A DNA stretch of 6,352 nt from an uncultured Rhodospirillales bacterium (GTDB lineage: Bacteria; Pseudomonadota; Alphaproteobacteria; Acetobacterales; Acetobacteraceae), in NCBI GenBank assembly GCA_903932545.1, contig CAIZGT010000158.1:1-6352 (forward strand). The letters run 5' to 3'. The translations under genes and the position numbers were made by a program. Positions within the stretch are counted from its first letter, which is position 1. The number at the start of each line of letters is the position of its first letter. Positions 1 through 5,594 of the stretch are shown one piece after another. The notes beneath the pieces were generated by a model. That model saw nothing but the letters and a program-made list of their open reading frames with translations. It was not told the DNA's origin and made no database searches.

Positions 1-887
1 AGGAATCCGGGGGCCAACACCACATCTAGCACCGCATTCGCCGCCGCACATGCCAGCGGATTGCCGCCAAATGTGGTGCCATGCGTGCCAGCGGTGAGCG
101 CCTTGGCCAGATGCTCTTTCGCCAACACAGCCCCCATCGGGAACCCACCGGCAATGCCTTTGGCCAACGACATCACATCCGGCGTGATGCCAGACCATTC
201 ATGCGCGAATAACTTGCCCGAACGCCCCATGCCGCTCTGCACTTCGTCCATACCGAGGAAGATATCGAACTCGTCACACGTCGCGCGCAGGTCGCGCAGG
301 AATTGGAGTTGCGCAGGACGAATGCCGCCCTCGCCCTGCACCGGCTCGACGATAATCCCCGCCGTTTGTGGGCCAATCGCAGCCCGCACCGCGTTGAGGT
401 TGTTGAACGGCACGTGGTCGAACCCGTCCACCTCTGGGCCGAAGCCGTGCAGATATTTCGCGTTACCAGTCGCGGCCAGGGTGGCGAGGGTGCGGCCGTG
501 GAACGCGCCTTCGAAGCATATAATCCGGTAGCGTTCCGGATGGCCCGCTTCGAACTGTGCTTTGCGGATCATTTTGATCATGCCCTCGTTCGCCTCAGCG
601 CCCGAGTTGCAAAAGAACACGCTGTCGGCAAAGCTCGCCGCCACCAACCGCGCGGCCAGCGTTTCCGCTTGCGGCACGCGATACAGGTTCGAGACATGCA
701 TCACCTTGTGCGCCTGCTCGGCGATCGCATCGGTCAGATGCTTATGGCCGTGGCCGAGCGATGACGTGGCAATGCCTGCGCCGAAATCGAGGAAGCGTCG
801 CCCGTCCACAGTCCACAGCCAGCAGCCTTCGCCGTGCTCGAAAGCAAGGTCCGCGCGGTTGTAGGTGGGCATTAGGGCGGCAATCAT
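1..887 (-). CDS. argD: Acetylornithine aminotransferase, C-terminally truncated by the window edge
   Basis: PLP-dependent class III aminotransferase of cytoplasmic arginine biosynthesis; it interconverts N-acetylglutamate semialdehyde and N-acetylornithine using glutamate. Reading the minus strand from the ATG at 885-887 gives 295 codons open to the edge; full ArgD is about 390-400 residues, so roughly the last quarter is missing. Visible motifs: N-terminal MPTYNRA (6-12) typical of alphaproteobacterial ArgD, DFGAGIA (34-40), the phosphate-binding NSGAEAN (94-100), FHGRT (129-133), EPVQGEGG (181-188), DEVQSGMGR (214-222) with Asp214 facing the PLP nitrogen, and AKGIAGGFPMGA (242-253) with Lys243 as Schiff-base lysine. 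A GAGGA Shine-Dalgarno lies about 7 nt before the ATG and fixes the start. Other class III enzymes (succinylornithine or GABA transaminase) are possible, but the N-terminus and motifs favour ArgD. The gene is divergent from recX. Confidence 0.93.
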   Translation of the reverse strand, partial: MIAALMPTYNRADLAFEHGEGCWLWTVDGRRFLDFGAGIATSSLGHGHKHLTDAIAEQAHKVMHVSNLYRVPQAETLAARLVAASFADSVFFCNSGAEANEGMIKMIRKAQFEAGHPERYRIICFEGAFHGRTLATLAATGNAKYLHGFGPEVDGFDHVPFNNLNAVRAAIGPQTAGIIVEPVQGEGGIRPAQLQFLRDLRATCDEFDIFLGMDEVQSGMGRSGKLFAHEWSGITPDVMSLAKGIAGGFPMGAVLAKEHLAKALTAGTHGTTFGGNPLACAAANAVLDVVLAPGF

Positions 888-904
888 CGATTTGTCCTCT
901 ATTC

Positions 905-924
905 GTCCCCTTTATGTCGGGGAC
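905..924. promoter_or_regulatory. Perfect inverted repeat in the argD leader, possible operator or mRNA hairpin
   Basis: GTCCCC (905-910) and GGGGAC (919-924) are perfect 6-bp arms around an 8-nt spacer TTTATGTC. The repeat lies 18 bp upstream of the argD start codon, just beyond its Shine-Dalgarno. On the minus strand the spacer contains CATAAA (911-916), a 4/6 match to a sigma70 -10 box, 19 bp downstream of TTGGAC (936-941), a 4/6 match to a -35 box. The dyad could be a repressor site over the argD promoter, or a 5' UTR stem. The symmetry is seen directly; the promoter and regulatory roles are weak inference because the spacing is non-optimal. Confidence 0.35.
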
Positions 925-1042
925 TATTCTCTCGCGTCCAACACTGTCTAGCGCCGAATGCGCCAGCAGCGGCGATAAAGCGGAAGCATGGCCGGGCCAG
1001 GGGATCGGTGTCAAACCCGACGCGAGACGAGCACGGTGATTT

Positions 1043-1063
1043 CCTGCATGGCTCGAATGCAGG
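1043..1063. promoter_or_regulatory. Perfect 7-bp inverted repeat between argD and recX
   Basis: CCTGCAT (1043-1049) and ATGCAGG (1057-1063) form perfect arms around a 7-nt spacer GGCTCGA. The repeat lies 41 bp upstream of the recX start and about 155 bp upstream of argD. It has no T-tract on either side, so it is not an intrinsic terminator. Its place in a divergent promoter region fits a protein-binding site or a recX leader hairpin. It does not match the alphaproteobacterial LexA box (GTTC-N7-GTTC), so SOS control of recX is not supported here. Apart from this and the dyad at 905-924, I see nothing else convincing in the 217-bp gap. Confidence 0.3.
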
Positions 1064-1104
1064 CAAAATCTGACACAGCCCGATTTGAAATGGCATCGTG
1101 ACGC

Positions 1105-1680
1105 ATGGCCGACCGTAAGCAACCGCCGCCCGCACCGAAAAAACCCAACACAGCCTCGCTGCATGAGGCGGCATTGGCCTATCTCGCGCGCTATGCCGCA
1201 ACCCAAGCGGGGGTGATCCGCGTGCTTGATCGGCGTGTGGCCAACTGGGCGCGGGTGACTGAAGGCGTCGAGCCGGAGGATATCGCTGCCCTGCGTGCGC
1301 TGGTGCGCCAGGAAGCCGCGCGGTTGGTGCAGGTGGGTTTGGTGAACGACGCTGAATTCGCCGCCTCCCGCGCCCGCTCACTCACGCGGGCCGGCCGCTC
1401 ACGAAGGGCGGTGAGCGCGCATCTGGGTGCGAAGGGGGTCGGCGCTGAGATTGTGCAGTCCGCACTGCCCGACGATCCAGACGCCGAATTCGCCGCTTGC
1501 GTTGTGCTGGTCCGCAAACGTCGGCTCGGGCCATATCGCAACCCGGAGCGCGAAGCGGACCGGATGCGCGAACTCGCAGTGCTGGCGCGTGCCGGGTTCA
1601 GCCACAACGTCGCTGCCCGCGCGCTTGAACTTGATGCCGAGGCTGCCGAAGACCTGATCATTGCATTGCGCGCGTCATGA
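1105..1680 (+). CDS. recX: Regulatory protein RecX
   Basis: Cytoplasmic modulator of RecA: RecX proteins bind within the groove of the RecA filament and limit its extension, restraining recombination and SOS induction. The 191-residue product has a basic, proline-rich N-terminus, then the family-typical stretch LAYLARYAATQAGVIRVL (about 28-45) followed by a WARV segment. The fold is made of tandem three-helix repeats. Two diverged copies are visible here as DAEFAA at residues 82-87 and again at 126-131, each followed by an arginine-rich helix. The length is usual for alphaproteobacterial RecX. The ATG at 1105 has no clear Shine-Dalgarno, and no better in-frame upstream start is evident. The stop codon overlaps the azlC start as ATGA (1677-1680), implying translational coupling. 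recX usually neighbours recA; here recA is not adjacent. Confidence 0.85.
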   Translation: MADRKQPPPAPKKPNTASLHEAALAYLARYAATQAGVIRVLDRRVANWARVTEGVEPEDIAALRALVRQEAARLVQVGLVNDAEFAASRARSLTRAGRSRRAVSAHLGAKGVGAEIVQSALPDDPDAEFAACVVLVRKRRLGPYRNPEREADRMRELAVLARAGFSHNVAARALELDAEAAEDLIIALRAS

Positions 1681-2396
1681 GCGTGGTTGAATCCGAAGTC
1701 GTCTTCACCTGGGCCGGATTCCGGCGTGGCGCGCGGCAAAGTGTTCCACTGATTGCAGGCATGCTGCCATTTGGCATCGTCACCGGCATCACCGGCCTGT
1801 CGCAGGGGCTGTCATTGGCCGAGATCACGCTGATGAGTGCGGTGGTTTATGCTGGGGCATCGCAGCTCGTGGCGCTGGCGGTCTGGACGCATCCGCCTGA
1901 TTTAATTGCGGTTACCTTCGCCGCCTTCGTGGTCAATCTGCGCTTGGCGCTAATGGGGCCGGTGCTGGCCCCCTGGTTCCATAAATTCAAAGGCTGGCGA
2001 GTGTGGCTTTCGCTGTTCGTGATGGTGGATCACAATTGGGCGCTTTCGGTGCGCGAGATAAACGCCGGATACCGCGACGCTGCCTATTTGTTGGGCGGCG
2101 GCACAGTGCTGTTCGTTGCCTGGGTGGCCGCAACCGCGCTGGGGGCGGTGCTGGGCGCGCAATTGCATCTGCCGCCGGGTCATCCGTTGTTCTTTGCAGC
2201 CCTGGGTGCGTTCGTCGCCGTGCTCGCCCAGATGTGGCGCGGCATGGGTGATTTGCTGCCTTGGGCGGTGGCCGCTGTGGTGGCGGTAATGGTGGCGCAA
2301 ATTCTACCCGGCACGTTCTGGTATATCGTTGCTGGCGCCATCGCGGGCAGCATTGTGGGCGGCGTGCGCGACCATCGTCGGCGGCTTGTGTCATGA
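1677..2396 (+). CDS. azlC: AzlC-family branched-chain amino acid exporter, large subunit
   Basis: Inner-membrane subunit of the AzlCD/YgaZH-type exporter (LIV-E family), which together with AzlD effluxes branched-chain amino acids or analogues; E. coli YgaZH exports L-valine. The 239-residue product begins with a short hydrophilic segment and FRRGARQSVPLIAGMLPFGIV, the hallmark N-terminus of the family. AZLC features follow: SAVVYAGASQLVAL (about 54-67), then VVNLRLALMGP, a polar segment with DHNWALS in place of the common D-ExF region, and several long hydrophobic segments to the C-terminus, giving about six to seven membrane helices. It ends with a positively charged tail (RDHRRR). It starts in the ATGA overlap with recX and stops in an ATGA overlap with azlD, so the two transporter subunits are coupled. 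Substrate specificity cannot be read from the sequence. Confidence 0.9.
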   Translation: MSVVESEVVFTWAGFRRGARQSVPLIAGMLPFGIVTGITGLSQGLSLAEITLMSAVVYAGASQLVALAVWTHPPDLIAVTFAAFVVNLRLALMGPVLAPWFHKFKGWRVWLSLFVMVDHNWALSVREINAGYRDAAYLLGGGTVLFVAWVAATALGAVLGAQLHLPPGHPLFFAALGAFVAVLAQMWRGMGDLLPWAVAAVVAVMVAQILPGTFWYIVAGAIAGSIVGGVRDHRRRLVS

Positions 2397-2710
2397 GTGC
2401 AGATATTTGGCATCTCGACCCATGGACCGTGCTGGCCATCGTGCTGATGGGGGCGGCCACCTATGCGTGCCGAGGTGGCGGTTATTGGCTGTTTCGCCAG
2501 ATCAGCCCCAGCCCACTGGTCCGTGCCATTTTGCATTACGTGCCAGGAACGCTGTTTCTCAGCTTTGTCGTGCCCGCTTTGGTGCATGGCGGATTGCAGC
2601 CGACAATGGGCGCGGTGGCGACCGCGATCACGATGATTTACGCGCGCAACCTCGGCCTCGCCATCGCCGCGGGGGTGATCGCATCATATGGCGTGTGGAT
2701 GCTCAGATAA
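2393..2710 (+). CDS. azlD: AzlD-family branched-chain amino acid exporter, small subunit
   Basis: Small membrane partner of AzlC (YgaH type); the two together form the amino-acid exporter. The start was set at the ATG at 2393, inside the ATGA overlap with azlC, rather than at an earlier ATG in the same frame that would overlap azlC deeply. This gives 105 residues, the normal AzlD length. Visible are a first helix from TVLAIVLMGAATYACR with the family's conserved TY-x-x-R pattern, then the conserved YVPGTLFLSFVVPAL segment (about 49-63) and two further hydrophobic helices ending at MLR. Roughly three to four membrane segments are expected. It is the last gene of the recX-azlC-azlD unit; 48 bp separate its stop from the preferred start of the next gene. 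Confidence 0.88.
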   Translation: MSADIWHLDPWTVLAIVLMGAATYACRGGGYWLFRQISPSPLVRAILHYVPGTLFLSFVVPALVHGGLQPTMGAVATAITMIYARNLGLAIAAGVIASYGVWMLR

Positions 2711-2714
2711 CGCG

Positions 2715-2758
2715 TTAAGTATTCGCGCTTAATGACTGTTCGCGCTATACTCTGCACC
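2715..2758 (+). promoter_or_regulatory. Promoter for the CHAP lipoprotein gene, with a dyad at its -35 region
   Basis: TATACT at 2746-2751 is a 5/6 match to the -10 consensus. Eighteen bp upstream, TTCGCG (2722-2727) is a poor -35 match (3/6). A small inverted repeat, TTAAG (2715-2719) and CTTAA (2728-2732), brackets that -35 position and could be an operator. The -10 box ends 7 nt before the ATG at 2759, so transcription from it would begin at or next to that ATG and give a leaderless mRNA. No Shine-Dalgarno is visible before either candidate start, which agrees with this. The function is inferred. Confidence 0.4.
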
Positions 2759-3367
2759 ATGCGAGGCGCAATTCGACATGTCCGGGTCTGGTTGGTGCTG
2801 GGGGGCTGCTGGTCATTGGCGGCGTGTGCTGGGTCGTCTGGCGGCGTGACCGCTTCGGCGGAGGGTGGGCCGAGCTATCCCGGCATCAATTGCGCGCCGT
2901 TTGCCCGCGAACTCTCCGGCATTGCGTTATATGGCGATGCGGCGAGTTGGTGGGATCAGGCGCAAGGCCGTTATCGCAAATCATCCCGCCCGGTTCTGGG
3001 TGCGGCCTTGGTATTCCAGCGCGAAAGCCGCCTGCCATCCGGCCATGTCTCCGTTGTCTCTCGCTTGGTTGGGCCGCGCCAAATTCAGGTGACGCAGGCG
3101 AACTGGGTGCATAACGAGCTCGACGAAGATCAGCTCGTGGTCGATGTTTCCGAACGCAATGATTGGAGCGCCGTCCGCGTCTGGTGGCCGCCGGTTGGGC
3201 AGCTGGGCGCACATCAATACGCCACTTATGGTTTCATCTTGCCATCTGCCCCCGCCTCACATGACGAATTACACATGACAGCCGCCGTTGCCGCGGAATT
3301 GGCGCTCTCCAGCAGCTCTGGCCGCCCTCCACCGCGCGCCAGACAGGTGGCCAAAGGCGCTTTATAA
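2759..3367 (+). CDS. CHAP-domain lipoprotein, putative peptidoglycan amidase/endopeptidase
   Basis: Predicted cell-envelope lipoprotein with a CHAP (cysteine/histidine-dependent amidohydrolase/peptidase) domain, a fold that cleaves peptidoglycan peptides. Starting at the ATG at 2759 (202 residues), the N-terminus is a compact lipoprotein signal: basic MRGAIRHVR, a hydrophobic core, and a lipobox ending LAAC with Cys23 as the acylated residue. The CHAP domain spans about residues 40-125. Its NCAPFARE motif carries nucleophile Cys45, GHVSVVS carries His96, and QANW carries the probable third residue Asn115. NDWSAVRVWW and YATYGFI follow, then a low-complexity Ser/Pro/Arg tail from about residue 160. 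An in-frame ATG at 2732 would add nine residues; 2759 is preferred because it gives a more usual signal peptide and matches the -10 box position. The physiological substrate is unknown. Confidence 0.8.
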   Translation: MRGAIRHVRVWLVLGGCWSLAACAGSSGGVTASAEGGPSYPGINCAPFARELSGIALYGDAASWWDQAQGRYRKSSRPVLGAALVFQRESRLPSGHVSVVSRLVGPRQIQVTQANWVHNELDEDQLVVDVSERNDWSAVRVWWPPVGQLGAHQYATYGFILPSAPASHDELHMTAAVAAELALSSSSGRPPPRARQVAKGAL

Positions 3368-3368
3368 C
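3340..3368 (+). promoter_or_regulatory. Candidate tatA-mtnBDC promoter inside the end of the CHAP gene
   Basis: CAGACA (3340-3345, 4/6 match to -35) and TATAAC (3363-3368, 5/6 match to -10) are separated by an optimal 17 bp. The -10 box covers the TAA stop of the CHAP gene. Transcription would start near 3375 and give a leader of about 60 nt before tatA. Matches of this quality arise by chance, so this is tentative, but it is the best promoter-like pair I found ahead of the tatA-mtn unit. Confidence 0.3.
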
Positions 3369-3438
3369 GCGCCCCGGCTTGCGCTGCCCTCGCGGCTGGG
3401 CCATGTCAGTGGCCTGAGTTTGAATCCTGGAGGAAAAA

Positions 3439-3687
3439 ATGGGCAGCTTCTCCCCCCTACATTGGCTTGTGGTGATTGGCGTTGTGGTGTTGCTGTTCGG
3501 CAGCGGCAAAATCAGCGGCCTGATGGGCGACGTTGCCAAGGGCATCAAGTCGTTCAAAAAGACGATGGCCGAAGATAATGATGCTTCGATGGAAGCGTCG
3601 GCGGAAAAGCCGGTTGGCAACCTCGAAGCGCCGACGATGGCGTCTGGCGTGTCGTCCAACGTGACGTCTAACGCCACCCATTCCTGA
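3439..3687 (+). CDS. tatA: Twin-arginine translocase subunit TatA
   Basis: TatA oligomerises in the inner membrane to form the passage through which folded twin-arginine signal-peptide proteins are exported. The 82-residue product shows the standard architecture: a short periplasmic N-terminus MGSFSPLHW, one membrane helix (about 8-20), the conserved Phe20-Gly21 hinge, an amphipathic helix SGKISGLMGDVAKGIKSFKK (about 22-41), and an acidic then Ser/Thr/Ala-rich disordered tail. The spelling KISGLMGDVAKGIKSFKK is that of TatA rather than TatB. A strong TGGAGG Shine-Dalgarno (3428-3433) sits 5 nt before the ATG. tatB and tatC are not adjacent, so they must be elsewhere or this is an additional TatA. 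The mtnB GTG start lies only 7 nt after its stop, suggesting co-transcription. Confidence 0.92.
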   Translation: MGSFSPLHWLVVIGVVVLLFGSGKISGLMGDVAKGIKSFKKTMAEDNDASMEASAEKPVGNLEAPTMASGVSSNVTSNATHS

Positions 3688-3694
3688 GGCTGCG

Positions 3695-4309
3695 GTGACG
3701 CAAGCGACGCCTGCCTGGGCAATCGAGGCGATTGTTCAGGCGGGTCAGCGGATGGATCAGCGCGGCTGGGTGCCGGCCACGGCGGGCAATATCAGCGTGC
3801 GGCTTGATGCTGAGCGCCTTGCCATCACCCGCAGCGGTGGCCACAAAGGGTTTCTTGATGCTGGTTCGGTGATGCAGGTTGATCTGCACGGCAGGCCGCT
3901 TACGCCTGCCAAGCCGAGTGCGGAAACCTTGCTGCATTGCCAACTCTATCGCCTTTTCCCCGATGTGGGAGCGGTTGTTCACGGCCATTCGGTGGCCGGA
4001 ACCGTTCTGACGATGACCACACCGGGTGACGCGCTGCGCATCGCGCAATACGAAGTGCTAAAGGCGTTCGAAGGTCAAACCACGCATGACGTGGCGCTTG
4101 ATCTGCCGATTTTCGACAATGATCAGGACATAGCGCGGCTTGCAGCCAAAGCAGAGCCGATCATCGCTGTCGGCACGCCTTTGGGGTATATCATTCGCGG
4201 CCACGGGGTTTATGTCTGGGGGCCGTCGATGGAGACTGCGCTCGCACGTCTCGAAGGACTGGAATTTCTGCTCGCCTGCGAGTTGGAACGAAGGAAACTG
4301 GAACGATGA
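3695..4309 (+). CDS. mtnB: Methylthioribulose-1-phosphate dehydratase
   Basis: Class II aldolase-fold, zinc-dependent cytoplasmic enzyme of methionine salvage; it dehydrates 5-methylthioribulose-1-phosphate to 2,3-diketo-5-methylthiopentyl-1-phosphate. The 204-residue product matches MtnB length. The phosphate/substrate loop TAGNIS is at 29-34 and SGGHKGFL at 47-54. The catalytic glutamate is Glu77 in the SAETLLH motif, and the zinc ligands are His96 and His98 (VHGHS) and His170 (RGHGVYVWG). The spacing of these four residues is that of the fuculose aldolase family. The start is the GTG at 3695, with GAGG (3686-3689) 5 nt upstream, overlapping the tatA stop; the next in-frame ATG would remove the N-terminal helix. 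The stop overlaps the mtnD start as ATGA. Adjacent mtnD and mtnC make this MtnB rather than another class II aldolase. Confidence 0.93.
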   Translation: MTQATPAWAIEAIVQAGQRMDQRGWVPATAGNISVRLDAERLAITRSGGHKGFLDAGSVMQVDLHGRPLTPAKPSAETLLHCQLYRLFPDVGAVVHGHSVAGTVLTMTTPGDALRIAQYEVLKAFEGQTTHDVALDLPIFDNDQDIARLAAKAEPIIAVGTPLGYIIRGHGVYVWGPSMETALARLEGLEFLLACELERRKLER

Positions 4310-4848
4310 GCCGCCTGACGATTTTTGCCGACACCGCACCCGGCACCCCGCTGTCCACCACCGAAGACGCCGCCCAGATCCAGCGCGAACTCGTCCCGCT
4401 CGGCGTGCGCTTCGAGCGGTGGGACAGCCCGGTGGAACTTTCGCCGTCCGATGACGCAGAGACCATCCTGGCCGCGTATCGTCCTTATCTTGACGGTCTG
4501 ATGGGCGAAACCGGCGCGGGCTCTGCCGATGTGGTTAAGCTCACGCCCGACCATCCGCAGGCGCAAGCGCTGCGGGAGAAATTCCTCAATGAGCACATTC
4601 ACACTGAGGATGAAGTGCGCTTCTTCGTGCATGGCGCGGGCAATTTCATCATGCATGTGGATGGCAAAATCTATGATGCGCATTGCGTGCAGGGCGATCT
4701 GATATCGGTCCCCGCCAACACCAAACATTGGTTCGACGCTGGCGAGAAGCCGTTCTTCACAGCGCTGCGCGTGTTCACCGACACCTCCGGCTGGGTTGCG
4801 CATTTCACCGGCGAGCCGATCAGCGAACGCTTCCCGGCGGTCGTTTAA
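4306..4848 (+). CDS. mtnD: Acireductone dioxygenase
   Basis: Cupin-fold metalloenzyme of methionine salvage. With Fe(II) it oxidises 1,2-dihydroxy-3-keto-5-methylthiopentene with O2 to 4-methylthio-2-oxobutanoate plus formate; the Ni(II) form of the Klebsiella enzyme instead gives methylthiopropionate, formate and CO. The 180-residue product has full family length. All four metal ligands are in place: His97 and His99 (EHIHTEDEVRFFVHG), Glu103, and His141 (NTKHWFD), each one residue off the Klebsiella numbering as I recall it. Which metal, and so which products, cannot be told from sequence. The start lies in the ATGA overlap with mtnB, and the stop is one base before the mtnC ATG, so all three enzymes are probably made from one message. 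Confidence 0.95.
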   Translation: MSRLTIFADTAPGTPLSTTEDAAQIQRELVPLGVRFERWDSPVELSPSDDAETILAAYRPYLDGLMGETGAGSADVVKLTPDHPQAQALREKFLNEHIHTEDEVRFFVHGAGNFIMHVDGKIYDAHCVQGDLISVPANTKHWFDAGEKPFFTALRVFTDTSGWVAHFTGEPISERFPAVV

Positions 4849-4849
4849 C

Positions 4850-5515
4850 ATGCTGCCAGTGGCTGCCGTGGTGACCGATATTGAAGGCACCACCACGCCC
4901 ATCGCCTTCGTGCGGGACACGCTGTTCCCCTATGCTCGCGCCCGCTTGGCTGAGGCGCTTGCGCAGGCACCTGATATCGCCGCCGAAGTGGCGGGCATGG
5001 TCCCTGGCACGCCGCCGCTTGCAACCCTCCTGCACTGGATGGATGAGGACGCCAAAGTCACCGCGCTGAAAGCGTTGCAGGGACGCATCTGGGACGCCGG
5101 ATATGCCGATGGCTCAATCAAGGGTGATATCTACCCTGATGTCGGGCCCACTCTGCGCCGCTGGGTGCGCGGTGGGTTGCGGTTGCATGTGTATTCGTCC
5201 GGCTCGGTTCCCGCGCAGAAACTCCTTTTTGGTCATACCGTTGATGGCGATCTGACCGGACTGTTCCAGGGTTTCTTCGACACCCGCGTGGGCGGTAAGC
5301 GCGAGCCAGAGAGTTATGATCGCATCTGCATCGGCATCAACGTGCCGCCTGCTGAGGTGCTGTTTCTGTCCGATATCGAGGCGGAACTGGATGCAGCCGC
5401 TGCGGCAGGGTTGCGCACATGCCAATTGGTGCGCCCGCAGGATGGCACGGTGGCGAGTGATCGGCATGCAGTGGCCAAGGATTTCCCCGAAGTGGGGCGG
5501 CTCTTCGCATTGTAG
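4850..5515 (+). CDS. mtnC: Enolase-phosphatase E1 (2,3-diketomethylthiopentyl-1-phosphate enolase/phosphatase)
   Basis: Bifunctional HAD-superfamily enzyme that acts between MtnB and MtnD: it enolises 2,3-diketo-5-methylthiopentyl-1-phosphate, then dephosphorylates it to the acireductone. The 221-residue product starts at the ATG at 4850; the longer frame from 4796 would overlap mtnD and add 18 residues unlike the family. HAD motif I is DIEGTTTP with nucleophile Asp10 and Glu12, motif II is YSSGS (Ser116-Ser117), motif III is Lys150 in GGKREPESY, and motif IV is FLSDIEAELDAA with Asp175 and Glu179. No good Shine-Dalgarno is visible, so translation is probably coupled to mtnD one base upstream. 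Its TAG stop (5513-5515) lies inside the left end of the palindrome at 5512-5594. Confidence 0.95.
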   Translation: MLPVAAVVTDIEGTTTPIAFVRDTLFPYARARLAEALAQAPDIAAEVAGMVPGTPPLATLLHWMDEDAKVTALKALQGRIWDAGYADGSIKGDIYPDVGPTLRRWVRGGLRLHVYSSGSVPAQKLLFGHTVDGDLTGLFQGFFDTRVGGKREPESYDRICIGINVPPAEVLFLSDIEAELDAAAAAGLRTCQLVRPQDGTVASDRHAVAKDFPEVGRLFAL

Positions 5516-5594
5516 GGCGGAAGAGCGAAGCGTCATCCGCCGCCTTTGTGATCACAGAGCACGGCGGATGATGGCTTCGACTCTCCCGCTCTAC
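5512..5594. repeat. 83-bp imperfect palindrome of two inverted REP-like hairpins (BIME-like)
   Basis: The element runs from GTAG (5512-5515) to CTAC (5591-5594). Folding it at 5551/5552 pairs about 35 of 43 aligned columns, with 3 single-base gaps and 5 mismatches, three of which would be G-U pairs in RNA. Each arm contains a REP-like hairpin: on the left GGCGGA (5516-5521) pairs with TCCGCC (5536-5541) around an AGCGAAGCG core. The right arm carries the inverted, diverged copy. The centre is a perfect 10-bp palindrome, TGTGATCACA (5547-5556). It sits between convergent genes and contains both stop codons. It may act as a bidirectional transcription stop or mRNA stabiliser, although no T-tract follows on either strand. 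It resembles GTAGGGCGGA-type dispersed repeats known to me from other proteobacteria; this is unverified. Confidence 0.75.

Noticed and set aside
61..864. Long plus-strand open frames opposite argD
   Set aside because: They are antisense shadows: the minus-strand frame carries every ArgD motif, whereas these show no domain and only composition-driven Arg/Pro/Ala-rich text.
1348..1497. Near-identical 18-base blocks 132 bp apart inside recX
   Set aside because: They encode the two DAEFAA motifs of RecX's tandem three-helix repeats, so they are explained by the known fold.
742..1739. Minus-strand frames spanning the argD/recX gap and recX
   Set aside because: No ribosome-binding site, no recognisable family, and overlap with clearly coding recX or argD; high GC makes such frames common.
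3399..3414. GGCCA/TGGCC hairpin between the CHAP gene and tatA as a terminator
   Set aside because: Only 5 bp of stem and at most three T residues nearby; too weak to call.
4210..4920. 236-codon minus-strand frame opposite mtnB/mtnD/mtnC
   Set aside because: It lies antisense to metal-ligand-complete MtnD and is a mirror of its codon usage; no independent evidence of coding.
5547..5556. TGTGATCACA as a CRP/FNR-type site
   Set aside because: The half-sites abut without the 6-bp spacer of a CRP site, and the sequence is the centre of the larger palindrome between two gene ends, not upstream of a gene.
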